DNA from: Oscheius tipulae
Lineage: Eukaryota; Nematoda; Chromadorea; Rhabditida; Rhabditidae
DNA: 64,000 nt
Assembly: GCA_037178975.1 (NCBI GenBank)
Contig: JASJZH010000005.1
Span: 8,704,501 to 8,768,500, forward strand
Direction of reading: 5' to 3'
Positions 11,225 to 22,003 of this stretch are shown here, in pieces. Every line of letters begins with the position of its first letter. Position 1 is the first letter of the stretch. The translations under genes and the position numbers were made by a program. The notes beneath the pieces were generated by a model. The model saw nothing but the letters and a program-made list of their open reading frames with translations, did not search any database and was not told where the DNA came from.

Positions 11225-14200
11225 TTAGACTAGTAAGGGATGACACTCTTTGACAATCTCCTTTCTCAAAGTAGTGTTGCTGAAGTATCGGCTGACGGCG
11301 ATGAGATGCTGGGGATTCGTGGGCAGGAGCAGTTTTTTGAGGTTTCTGAGGGCATCTTCTTGCGGCAGACCCGTGTTGAGAGCCTTCATCACGCCCATGA
11401 CCCGCTTGTAGACAGTGCTTCCGAGGTCTTTGAGCTGAAAATTAATATTTTTGATGTTCGAAAAGGACTCTGTAGGGGGTAGATGTACCGTAAGTCTACT
11501 GTAGCGCTCCAACACTAAACCACAGCCTCTGATACTTTGCGTGATTCAAGCAATGAGCTGCGTGTTGAAGATGGTGCACAGCGAAGATTTGCAGAAGTAC
11601 CGTCATCAGAGAGTCTAAGGTAGCACACCAACTCTTGTCTACTGTCTTCGATACGCAGCGAGACTCAGGAAAAAAAGACTTGCGTATCGAAGTTTGGCGT
11701 TTACCAGTTGGTGCGCAGCTGGGATTCGAGCTCGCCGTATAAAAAACCGCAGCATTTGGAGGGTTTTGGAAAACACTAACCATAGCCTTGACCTCTTTGT
11801 CATCCTGCTGCAAAATTCTCTGTATCTCCGGCGGGTAGACGTCTCTACTGCTCAGATAGACTACTTCTTCGGGCTTCTTGCTGCTCGTCGGCTGAACTAT
11901 AGCCGCTTGTTTGACTGGAAGAGGGACATCTTTGAAGAGTTTTGGTGGGGCCTGCAGTCGTATCTTCTTCCTGGCCGGCTGCTGAGTGCCGTTCGTGCTC
12001 TTGACTGCTCCAAATCCTGTCGAGACAACGACCTTCTCGGGACGTTTTTGAACTGACATATCTTCTTTCTAAAGCAACCATTTTTTTAAGTGAAAACTTG
12101 GTGAAAGTACCTCGCCCAAGACGGCAATCGACTCCACAACTGCCACATTCTCGTGGTCGGCCGGCGATCTGTCTTGAATCTCGTAGCTTCCCGCCAAGAA
12201 ATTCACCTCGTAGTTCCTTAATGTTCTTATGGTCTAAGCTTAGTTTTTTTTTATAAAGCGCAACGGTGTCTGTCTGACTGTTTTGTCGACATGTGACCTA
12301 TTGTAGACCCTAAGGATAGGGACGCGAGAGACCAGAGGTTCGATCCCGGGCGGGGTCGAAATTTTTGTAAAGTACTATTTTGTAGAGAATTTTGAGCTGT
12401 GTAAGAATATGCAATCATATTTTGGTGTTTATGGTCTCCAAATAGTCATAAAATTAATTGTGGTGATTGTAGCCCTTCAAAGGTTTAGCGAAACCGTTGG
12501 TGTATTGGTAAGAGGCGCCAATTCGAACCGCACAACCCGGGTCCGACTCCCGCCCGCGGTAAATTTATTGTATTGGGAGCGGCGAAGCCGTTTTTGATAT
12601 ATACTGTACCATCAAAGTACCGGAAATAAAAGCCTACTCTGTATTTTCAGCCAGTCGTTTTTTCGCCGCTCTCATAGGATTATTCCCAGTTCCCATCAGC
12701 TTCATCTTGCTCTCAGACTCCTCGATTTCGTGGCCGCGCTCGCCGAAAAATCGCTCGGCGACCTTGTTGAAGTCTTTCATCTGGTCGAAGACACGCATTG
12801 AGGGCCGCAGCCAGGAGGAGAACATGGCGTGCGGGACGGTGGAGAATCTGGAAAAAACAACTACTAATTACTAATGAGATTACAAATGAACATTTTTGAA
12901 ATTCAGCTGCGCACCAATTCTTATTTACATAGGTTTGATACGCAGCCATGGATTCCGTTTTTTTGAGGATTTCCTCATAAATACAGCATATTGCATATAT
13001 AGCCAAGAGTTGGTGCGCAGCAGACTTTTGCGTAAGTGCGGACAATGGTTGCTATTGGCGTACCAACTCTTAAACCACGAACTTCGATTCGCAGCCGTTT
13101 GTTTTAAGCGAGCTTAAGACGTTTGGGAATATCTATGCTCATGTATTTTCTGAAACAGCTAACTTGCCCGCGAATCTAAACAGGGATGGGTCCCAGTCCC
13201 ACGTGTGGCAAACGTTTTTGCCATCTTGTGAAACACTGGTAAACATGTTTAGAGCATCTATTATGCCGTCCCTTTTTGTTCGCTCCGAAATTCGAATGCT
13301 ACGGTTAGAGAGTTGGCGCGCCACTTTCTCCATGCTGCGCACTATACTTATTCGACTCAACTCGATCCCGAGTCGGATTCAACTCGACCCGGTCTGGCTT
13401 CGAGAACTGGTGCGCAGTCTGGTATATCAATTGAGAATGACCAACCGCGTATCGAGAAGGGTCACAATTCCAAAGTCGTCCACATGTCTGAGGACGCGTC
13501 CTATGGCCTGATTCACGGCCCTGAAAGCCTCCATTCTGTACCATTCCTCGCCACTGTGCACCTAATTTTATTTTTTAATTCAAACATATGGAAATTCTTA
13601 CATTCTTATCCTTCAATCGTTTCTCATCCAGGTAGACTTTTTTGAGCTTGACGCGCGGATCCATCAGTGGCGGGTAAGGAATTCCGACGACGGCCACGGC
13701 TCGCGAATCCGCGTCGGCAAAGTCGATTCCCTCGCTCACCTTGCCTCGACAGACTGCAAAAAACATGGCGCCTTTTTTGGTTCGCACGGCTACGTCGAAT
13801 TCCAGGCGGACAGCTTTCAAGTCGCGCTGAAGATGAGGAGTAATTTAAGTGTGCTTCAGTACTTGGGAAACTTCGAAGCTTTTCTTTTTAAAGAATACTG
13901 CGCACCTACTCTTGATTATAGACGTCACAATACGCAGCTTTTTTCGAGCCTGCGTATCAAAGCCTGTAAGTTGGAGTTGGTGCGCAGCATGACTTTTAAG
14001 GACTGTACTACCCCACAATTCTACAAGGCACCAACTTCTAACCATGATCGTTGATACGAAGCCAGATCTTCGAATCGCATTGGCCATGGGAATACGGTAG
14101 TTTAGCTCATTCCTGAATCTGGTTGCAAATCTTATCCATAGGGGCTGATACGCGACCGGTGATTCGTATTGGACTATTAAATTCCGTAATTTAGAGTTGG

Positions 14201-17200
14201 TGCGCTACTAGTGACTACCGGATTAAGGTACTTTCCCACACCGTTAGTAAGAATACATATTTTACCTTTTGTCTGGGCTCGACCACGATCTGTTTGAGCT
14301 GGCCAATTTCTTCCCAAACTGAGGTCAGAGCGTTGGACTTCTTCTGCATGGCATTAATCGTCGCGTTCATTAGGCTGTAGGAGGCGAAGAAGACGAGAAC
14401 TCCTGAATTAGAAATTGCTGTGAGAATCGTTATTTTTATGATACACGGATGGCTTTGCATAGTGATAATAGGGCTCAGTAAATTCCTTGTAATTACTAGG
14501 TACTGTAGCTACGGTACTGAATTTCAAATTAATTGTCAGTGACAGAATTTTGTTACGAAATACTGTAAATAGATGCAACTTTTGTTTTGACTACAGTAAA
14601 TATTTAGCTTCTGGGACAAGTTAAAGATGTCGTCCGTGTATCGTAAGAGTGCCGAATATTTAAATGGAACGGACCTTGAGGAACTTTCCTGGCCAGGTCC
14701 TTGAGACATGTTCCGACTGCGACGAAGTAGCTCTCGTTCTTTCTGAAATACAGCAAAATACAAAACAGTTTAGTCGGGTAATGCAGTCCAACGGTGGTGG
14801 TTGTGGCCACACAAATTTACAGTCCTTCAAATTTATAGAGAACAAGTTGGTGTATTGCTAAGACTAGACGACCCGGGATCAATTATCGTGAGTGACAAAC
14901 GTTTCCAATAACCTATTTTGAAGTGAGTGTATGCTCTTTGCTGCTTCTTTTTCATATTTCTCGGGGCAAATCGCTGCGGCCTTTGCCTCTATAACTCAGT
15001 CGGTTAACGCTTCGACTACAAAAGAAAACGTAGGAGCCCGGTTCGACTCCTACGTGGATCAAACTGTTTTGCCTGTTCATGAAACTCAAAACATATGGAG
15101 AAGGTTTTTCGCAATATTGGTCCACAGAATTGTTACTTTCCCGCTTAGGTTTCTTTCGAACCTAATTTCGCGCGCCAAAACCAAATGCGGTACATGCTAG
15201 TTTTAAGAAGAAAGAGGCTTGGGAGAGGTTCCCATAGTGAGTTTTGGCAGGTTTACAAGATCGTTAGTTCCAACGGGGTGTTAGCCAACGTAGTCCTTTA
15301 CAAAAAAAAACCCCGTACCTGTTCTCATACTTCCCGTTTAAATCGAACTGCGGATCATTGCAGTTGCCTCGCTTCACAATCCCACATACGACCTGCTTGC
15401 TATCCGCAGCATGCCCGTTTTCTAGTGTGCAGCCAAAGTCTCTAAAAGTGGTTTTTTTTAATACAAACTTATACACCAAATAGAACCCACAGTCCGATGT
15501 TTTTCATGTAGCTGTTCAGCGGCGACAGAGTTCCACTCGTCACGATGACGCTTCGGACTCCGCGCTGTTTTAGGGACTTCATGGCGATTCCGGCTGAGAA
15601 ACACCAGTAATTGATTACAATCTGGATGGATTTTTAGGATCAAAAGTTTAAAAAAAAATACCTTGCTGCCTTCCTCATCCGAATCCTTCAGCTTTTCCTT
15701 GTGCATGTAGAGCTGGAAGTCGCGGACGGCATTTTCGGTCTTTCGCTGCTCGTATGTCTGAAAAATTTACTAGCTTTACTGGCATCAGAGTAAACGGTCG
15801 GTTTAGGATGACAAAAAGATACCATTTGCTGGGCGAGAGGATTGCTTTTTCCGTCATGGACCGGGTGTGAGGTGAATACGGTGGAGAGAAAGCCTTCCAG
15901 TTTGTATAGGTAGCCCTTCGTGTCGTGAATTTTGGCTCCTCCATAGACCTCGGCTTTTTCGTGAAGATAATCGGCTGCTTTGCGAAGAAGAGTAGTCACT
16001 TCATTGGCTTTGTCAAAGGTGAACTTCGCCGACTCGAGCAGATCAATCAGGGCTGAGCCGGGAAAGACCTAATTTGTCCTTTTGACCAGAAAAATTAAGA
16101 ATCGCTCCACCTTTCCAGGTATGTCCTTATGACATTTTGACCTTTTGCTCGCATCGGTATAGTACTCGTCCACCACCTTCTCCAGTTCGAACAACATTTC
16201 TGAAGCGACTTTTCGCCAAAATGAGAAGAAAAGACTCACCTAGAACAATTGCAGCCGTGCCTATATCGAAAGCTACCTCTTCCGGTTTCTCCTTGTTCTT
16301 TCCGAAAGTCTCGAGCCCCTCGTCGAGCTGCGTGCGGATGATTGCCGTCTCCTCCTGCATCGTCTCAATAGCCTTTTGAAGATCCTTAATACTCATCGCG
16401 ATGTCCGTCGTCGTCAGCTCCACGGAGGTGCATTCTTCGCAGACTGCCTCCTAAAACGTGCTCTATTTCCTGCCAAAAAGTAGCAAAATTACTAGGTTGT
16501 GAGCCTCGTCGAAGATGACAATACTCCCGTTCAGGTCTACTTCATGTATTCGTCTCAGCTCGGCACTGATCAGGTAGTTGTAGGGCAGAAGAATGAGCTC
16601 GGCTGTCTCCTTCATCGACTTGGCCTGGTAGTAGGGGCAGTGGCTGGAAATCTTTGGCTACTGTAGGCTACCAAAGATTTTTTGTCTGGTTCCACCTTGG
16701 TTTAACCTATTTAAAAATGTTTTGTTCTTTACGATTTTACGCTCTACGATAGACTAACTTGGCCTAAAAATTACGTCAGTACGTCGTTACACATGCAGTT
16801 TCTGCTATCAATTGATAAAAAGTTTCCATTTTTTATCTTACAAAAAAAGTCCTACCTATGCTTCTTCGCAATCCCGACAAGATCCTCAATATCGAGGACT
16901 TTGCCCGATGTGCCGTAGACGTCCTTCAGCTGGTCGGAATCACACGTGTTCCACTTGTTGTGATAGTTGCAGGTATGCTTCGAGACCAGCGATCGACACA
17001 TCATTGACCGCAAATTGTGTTTTTTTTTTTGGAGAAAAAAGAGGGAAAAGTACCTTAACGCGGTTATCCTCCTCCTTCGAGACCTTTTCATGGATACAAA
17101 GCTGGTCTCTCGAGGCCAGCACAGTCACTTTGACTGCCTTGTAGACCGTCTTGTTCAATTCTCTGACCACCTGGGCCAGCTGACTGTGCGTACGGGAACA

Positions 17201-18118
17201 GTAGTAGATTCGTGGCATAAGGTTGGCCGGCTGGGCGATGGTCTTGTTGGCCAGGGTCATGGCCTGCTGGAGAGTTGGGGCAAAGTTGAGCTTTTCCTTT
17301 TCGAGCCAGGCCAGGGTGGCGCAGAGCAGGGACAGCGTTTTACCTGTTCCCGTGGGGGATTCGAGGGCCGCGTCACATTTCTGGAAAAAGGGACATGAAA
17401 ATGGGGTAAGATTTATTTTTTCGTTTTGAGGGGGTTCGATCCCTTGATCCGAGGACTAAAATTTTTATAAATGCACATTTTGTAGAGAATATGGAGCTGA
17501 GTAAGAATATGCAACCATATTTAGGAGTTTGCGATCTCCAGACAGTCCCAAAACCGCGGTTGTGGCCTCATTGTCAGAGCTGTGTAACCGCCATGATTGT
17601 GACCTAAAAAGCTGTCTAACTGGTGGCTGTGACCTAGTTACAGCACTTCAAAGTTTTAGCGAACATGCTGGTGTATTGGTAAGAGGCGTCAACTCGAACC
17701 GCATGACCCGGGTTCGGTTTCCTTAGGTGAACTACTTTTTAAACGAGCTCTTTTTGAGAAGAAAAAAACGTGGAAAAAGGTTCCAAGATAAGAATTAGAC
17801 TCTTACCCTTAACCGGGCGATTGCCAACCTTGTTATGTTTTCAAGATAACTGAATTCTGTGAATTTCTTCATTCCTCAGGTCCCAAGGTTGCAAAGCAGA
17901 ATACAACCATAGAAAAATGGTTTTCCTACTTTCAAACATGTGTAAAAAGCCAATTAGCAGCTGGGATCCGAAAGTATTTGAGCTTTTTCGGCCAAAAAAA
18001 ACAACGAAATACTTACCAAAGTGAGGGCCTTGATGACCTGGGACATGTACTTGGTCTGACATTCGTACGGGGCGAAGGGAAATTCGATGTTCACACCTTC
18101 TATGTCTACCAGAACCAT
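11225..18118 (-). CDS. RTEL1: RTEL1 DNA helicase (XPD-type Fe-S helicase)
   Basis: 5'-3' helicase that dismantles D-loops, T-loops and G-quadruplexes, controlling recombination and telomere stability. Exons: 18017-18118, 17054-17380, about 16856-17007, 16493-16643, 16240-16450, 16111-16199, 15823-16068, 15662-15757, 15491-15621, 15319-15441, 14675-14742, 14266-14402, 13602-13826, 13446-13561, 12638-12847, 12111-12216, 11781-12068, 11225-11434; about 995 codons. Seen: Walker [17 protein letters not shown], Fe-S cysteines (QLCIH, MCRSL, HTCNYH, HCPYY), DEAH box (IVIFDEAHN), [31 protein letters not shown] and motif [11 protein letters not shown]. The tail has RKKIRL and a harmonin-homology-like C-terminal helical domain. 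Third gene of the operon-like cluster; ATG lies 16 nt after a TTTAG. The acceptor of exon 3 is not canonical. Confidence 0.93.
11621..11720. repeat. semi-palindromic ~40 bp motif, inverted pair
   Basis: Two copies in opposite orientation: gcacaccaactcttg...ttcgatacgcag followed by ctgcgtatcg-type tgcgtatcgaag...agttggtgcgcagc. Lies in the last RTEL1 intron. The same motif recurs across the window. Confidence 0.55.
12311..12567 (+). repeat. tRNA-derived SINE-like element, copy 2
   Basis: Same layout as copy 1: aggttcgatcccgggc, then tactattttgtagagaa and gaatatgcaatcatattt, then gttggtgtattggtaagag with a right-hand B-box-like gggtccgactcccgcc. Lies in the RTEL1 intron between exons 12111-12216 and 12638-12847, antisense to the gene. 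Confidence 0.65.
12900..13100. repeat. cluster of semi-palindromic ~40 bp motifs
   Basis: Three matches to gctgcgcaccaactc...gatacgcagc at about 12903, 13005 (reverse) and 13055, in an RTEL1 intron. Confidence 0.5.
13890..14200. repeat. cluster of semi-palindromic ~40 bp motifs
   Basis: Copies in both orientations near 13897-13940 (actgcgcacctactcttg ... aatacgcag), 13955-13990 (ctgcgtatcaaag ... gagttggtgcgcag) and a worn copy near 14145-14205. Occupies the RTEL1 intron between exons 13602-13826 and 14266-14402. Confidence 0.5.
14849..15060 (+). repeat. tRNA-like relics in an RTEL1 intron
   Basis: At 14849 a SINE right-end fragment (ttggtgtattgctaag). At about 14982-15055 a second tRNA-like sequence with A-box-like taactcagtcggttaacgc and B-box ggttcgactcc. 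The acceptor and D stems do not pair properly, so this is a relic, antisense to RTEL1. Confidence 0.45.
17430..17735 (+). repeat. tRNA-derived SINE-like element, copy 3
   Basis: Shares with copy 2 the stretches tttgtagagaatatggagctg, gaatatgcaaccatattt, cagcacttcaaagttttagcga and ggtgtattggtaagaggcg, ending in acccgggttcgg. Lies in the first RTEL1 intron. It has extra internal sequence (gctgtgtaaccgcc/gctgtctaactggt) shared partly with copy 1. Confidence 0.65.
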
Positions 18119-18234
18119 CGGGCATCAAGTAGGGCTAAATTATAGGGAACATGCCTTAAACTAGGTTAGAGAGGTAGAAAACATGCAGAGATCACAGCAC
18201 GACATGGAATCATGTAACAATATAGGAAAAAAAA
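18119..18234 (-). promoter_or_regulatory. intercistronic region METTL25-RTEL1 (putative trans-splice site)
   Basis: Only 116 bp separate the METTL25 stop from the RTEL1 ATG. The METTL25 stop overlaps a cataaatag poly(A)-like sequence and is followed by a T run. An acceptor TAATTTAG sits at about 18135, 16 nt before the ATG. This is the spacing of nematode operon junctions processed by a second spliced leader. Confidence 0.5.
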
Positions 18235-21059
18235 CTATTTATGAGCAAAAATAACAAAATTTCTCGGTGATATGACCGGATCAAAAAGTGGTATCGCATG
18301 TGCAGAAAACCCGCATTCTTGGAGATATTGGAGACGATCGGTCACGAGAATGTGCTCGACGATTGGCGCGAAAAGAAGGCGCAGATAGTAGAAGAACATG
18401 GTCTGACGGATGTAGGTGTCCGATTCCGACAGATATTTTCGTACTTTTGGATTGGTGCGGGTCTGAAAAGAGCGGGTTAGAACAAAATATCCAAGTCTGT
18501 ATAAGGTAGATAACATCTTTTCGAATCGCAAGACTTTTTAAAAATTAAATCCCTTTTACTCCCTTGTTTTATTCTGACCATATCACTATCAGAACAAACA
18601 TACCTGTTCCATCACCACGTTCAGAAACTCTTCTTGGCCCTGGAGTGCCGCCTGGGCGTATTCCTCGAAGGGCAACGTCTCCACATTCTTTACTCCCTTG
18701 ACCGGAAGATGACGATTCGTCTCCTGCTGACCGTCTTCCCATAGGGCCAGCTCTATAAGAGCGCGATAAAAGTGCTTTTTTGGGAGAATTGTCTCCTAAA
18801 TATCTTGAAAAAATGAACAGAAAGAATCATACCTTTTCCATGGTTTTCGCGAAATGCTCGACAGCGTGACAGGCTAGCTCTCTGGCAGCATAAGACAGTC
18901 CGACGTCGGCAAACTTTTGGCAGAGGGGGAAACCTGGGCGATTCATCGTTTTCTGCAAAAATCTGATGTTATTTAACTGCTCAGACTGCGCACCAACTCG
19001 TTTTAGTATATAGGCGAAGCGAACTTTGGCACTTTAATAACTACTCTATAGCCTACCAACGCATTCCCTGAACGGCGCGATACACAGCTATCTTCAAAAA
19101 ACTAGCTACATATTGACGTCTATAGTTATGAGCAGAAACTCTAATAGTGGCAGTATAAGATTCGAAAACAGCTGCCTATTGTGGTTCGTGGATAGGAGGT
19201 GGTGTGCAGCAGAAGTATGTGAAAGTACCGTAATCCTAGGATCGAATGCGCACCAATTTTTTGGCAACGGACCACAATATGCAGAATGATTTTAGAATCA
19301 GCTGCGTATCGAAGCCTATGGCCAAAAGTTGGTGCGCAGCAACACTAAAAAGTGGCGCACCAACTCTAAACCATATGGTCCGATACGCTGCGAGATTCTT
19401 AAAACTAAGCTAAGAGTTAGTGCGAAGCGAAATTTCCACTTCATACCCTCGGAAAATTATAGAAAGGGCCTACATCTTGAAGCAGACCCCATTCCTGCCT
19501 GAAAAGCTTGTCAGCCCCTGCGTTCAGCTTATGGTAACAGCAGCCGATCAACAGGACCGAATTAAAACTGTCGTAGTTGGCGAATGCTCTGAGGATCGTG
19601 GCAGACAGGTCGCCACACGGATGGAGACCCAGAAGGAGACCGGATTCTCCTAAATTATGATGTAAAATTCTTAAAAGGCAACACCTTTGCCGTTTTTAGT
19701 GATGCAGCCATCAGAGTTCTCGTCTAGAAGACACTCGATCCGTTTCGGCAGCTCTCCAGATAGGGTGGACTTCATCTTTTGATCTAGTTGGGAGGCGGTC
19801 TCGACGAACTGAAAAACGAATTTATCAGCCGTATCGGTCCGTCTGTCCGTCACCTTTTGAAACTTTGCGGTGTAGTGCTAAAGCGCGCGCTTTCGGACGA
19901 CCCGGGTTCCTCCACACAGTGGGTTTGTCAAGAGATCAGGGTAGTCAAAAGAGTAGGTTGGTTGAGAAGAATAAAGGAAGGTGCCGCTAGGTAGGATAGA
20001 ATGATAAGACAGGTTGGAAAAGCCATGTAGCTGGGACCTGGGGCTGGCTCCAATGGACATGTTATGGGGTATACTTGAACGCGAGCAGCAAATTTGCTGC
20101 TCGAGCTGAAATGAATAGACTCTCACTTGCTTATTGTACATGCTGCATTCCTACACCGAGGTGTAGCATCTCAAGCGAATTAGCACGATACGTTTTGGAA
20201 TGAGTAGTGGCCAAAATTCAGACAGTAATGGGAGTTATTTTGGGCAAACAAGAGAAGAGCAAGCAAATCAAGCTGCTCGACGAGCTGCCCTAGTATAGTA
20301 CGGGGAGACCAAGAGCATTTACGACATGGTAGAAACAGATAACTAGGGCAGGAAAAGAGAATGATCGGCTGTCTGTGAGACTTATGAAGGTGAGGGTTTG
20401 AAATAGTTTGTTGGCCAAGACAAACTTTCTTTTCTGCCAAAATAACAAAAAGAACTTGCTTGCTGACCTGTGAATTTACTTCAATGCTCAAGACTTCAAC
20501 TTCCGGCATTTCCATGGCCACAAACCGAGAGAGATGCCCAATTCCGGCTCCCACATCGACCGCAAAGTCGAAAGCAGCTCCAGCCCGTGGAATGTTCTTC
20601 AGGATATAGATCAGGCGATCGATTTCGTGCTGCTTCTTCTCCTTGACTCTTCTTCGAACATTCTCTCGCGACGTCACTTTTGGGTAGCTCGTCTCGACTG
20701 CCTATACGGGGCTTTTTTTTGAACAGGGACTGAAAAGTACCTGGAAGCCGAGCGAATCTCCCAATTGTGCTGGAGAGGAGACGGCCGCCCGTTTTTTCAT
20801 GTAATGAACGAACAGTTGACGGAGGCATAGAAAAGATAGCGGCATGGCGGTCTTTAAAAGCCTATCCACGTTCAAAATGTCTATCCACGCCTCGGACTGG
20901 GCCAAACATTAGGAAAGAGATATAAATACTAACCTCCAAACTGTTAAACATGCTCTGCCAGCTCTTTGGCAGCTTTTCCACATGATTTTCAATGAAAATG
21001 TCGATAGCGTAGGCATCTACGATCCCACGGAAAGTTTCGACGATTTTGTAGGCTTCCAT
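18235..21059 (-). CDS. METTL25/METTL25B-family methyltransferase-like protein
   Basis: S-adenosylmethionine-dependent methyltransferase-like protein of the METTL25 family; the substrate is not something I can infer. Eight exons: 20934-21059, 20741-20896, 20468-20701, 19685-19808, 19474-19649, 18833-18952, 18604-18795, 18235-18462, giving 451 codons in frame. Seen: N-terminal helical part with LPKSWQSM and the AQLGDSLGF block, then KKQHEIDRL followed by the cofactor-binding loop VDVGAGIGHLSRF, the LHPCGDLSATILR block with GCCYHKL, GFPLC, SYAARELACHAVE, and the C-terminal APIVEHILVTDRLQYLQECG and FDPVISPRNFVI motifs typical of the family. ATG directly abuts a T-rich acceptor. It is the middle gene of the operon-like cluster, 109 bp from Gemin7 upstream and 116 bp from RTEL1 downstream. 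Confidence 0.9.
18985..19425. repeat. dense cluster of semi-palindromic ~40 bp motifs
   Basis: At least five copies in alternating orientation within one METTL25 intron, for example ctgcgtatcgaagcctatgg / agttggtgcgcagc near 19305-19340. This is the densest cluster in the window. Confidence 0.6.
19862..19914 (+). repeat. tRNA-like SINE right-end fragment
   Basis: gcggtgtagtgctaaagcgc followed by acgacccgggttcc: A-box-like and truncated B-box-like, matching the right end of the SINE-like copies. In the METTL25 intron. Confidence 0.45.
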
Positions 21060-21168
21060 CTAAAAAAAAATAGACTCGCATTTTTCGGCAATTGTGGGAA
21101 ATATTGGATGGAACCGGGACAAATGAACAATTTTCCAGGAATTGAAAGTTTTACTGACTTTTTCTACT
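21060..21168 (-). promoter_or_regulatory. intercistronic region Gemin7-METTL25 (putative trans-splice site)
   Basis: 109 bp between the Gemin7 stop and the METTL25 ATG. It ends in a long T run plus AG placed directly before the ATG, the classic nematode trans-splice acceptor. Confidence 0.55.
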
Positions 21169-21504
21169 TCATTGAGTGAGATCGGGGAACTTGGCAGTGA
21201 CTGCCAACGTATCACTTGTCCTGAAAACCTGGTTATTGAGATTTTCGAGCAGAAACTGACCGAAGAGCGGCGATATCCTGGACTCCGATGGGTGTCTTCA
21301 ACTCGGAGACGAGAAAGTGTGTTCCATCTCCTTTGACAGCGGCAATCTTTCCAGAAACTGTCGTCTTTTCAAACATTTCGAATTCGGCCTGAAAGATGAC
21401 GTTTTGGAGTCGTAAATAGAAGAAAGACTCACGTTTTTTCCCGTAAGATTGCTCAGAAAACGTAGATAACGCTCACGAAGTTCGGCGTTTGTAGTAGCAG
21501 ACAT
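21169..21504 (-). CDS. GEMIN7: Gemin7-like SMN-complex protein
   Basis: Sm-fold subunit of the SMN complex that assembles snRNPs, pairing with Gemin6 in other animals. Three exons: 21433-21504, 21261-21388, 21169-21220, 83 codons in frame. Residues about 8-24 carry ELRERYLRFLSNLTGKN, matching the family's LRERYLRSL start of the Sm fold. Then FEMFEKTTVSGKIAAVKGD forms the beta-hairpin and FLVSELKTPIGVQ with ALRTSD matches the family's FYVSQLQTPIGVQ and LLRCSD. Human Gemin7 is 131 residues; the difference is the missing N-terminal extension. The ATG follows an acceptor-like sequence. First gene of the operon-like cluster. The identification rests on motif order over a short protein, so it is good but not certain. 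Confidence 0.8.
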
Positions 21505-22003
21505 TGTCGCTCTAAATACTAATTTGAAATACAGCGAGAAACAAAAAAAAAACGACAAGTGCAAGAACAGAAAAAGGCTACGGCTAAATACATTATTTTG
21601 AGCGTTTAAATTGGATCTCCACTAAGGTTACTGTCTATTTAACGTTTCTCGACATCAGTTGCAATAGAATTCCACAAAATAAAAGTAAAAATTACGTAGA
21701 AACCCGAGCAGAAACGGGCAAGATAAAGAACGTTCGAGTTTAATATTTTTCAAATGCGCGCCTTTTCAGCCTACGTATCTGGGGTTTGGCGCCAATCAGA
21801 ACTATCGACTCTTCTGGCTTTCTTTTATGATTAGCCGTTGACTTATGACTTTTTTGAATGTGTTATAATCGGGAAATTACCGAAAAAAAAGACCCCCCCC
21901 CCTTATGCAAAAGATACAGCCATCCAACAAATTTCTCGATGGAATTCAGGAAAACAGACATAGTGTATGTAACAAACTTCATTGTAACCAAACACAACAA
22001 CAT

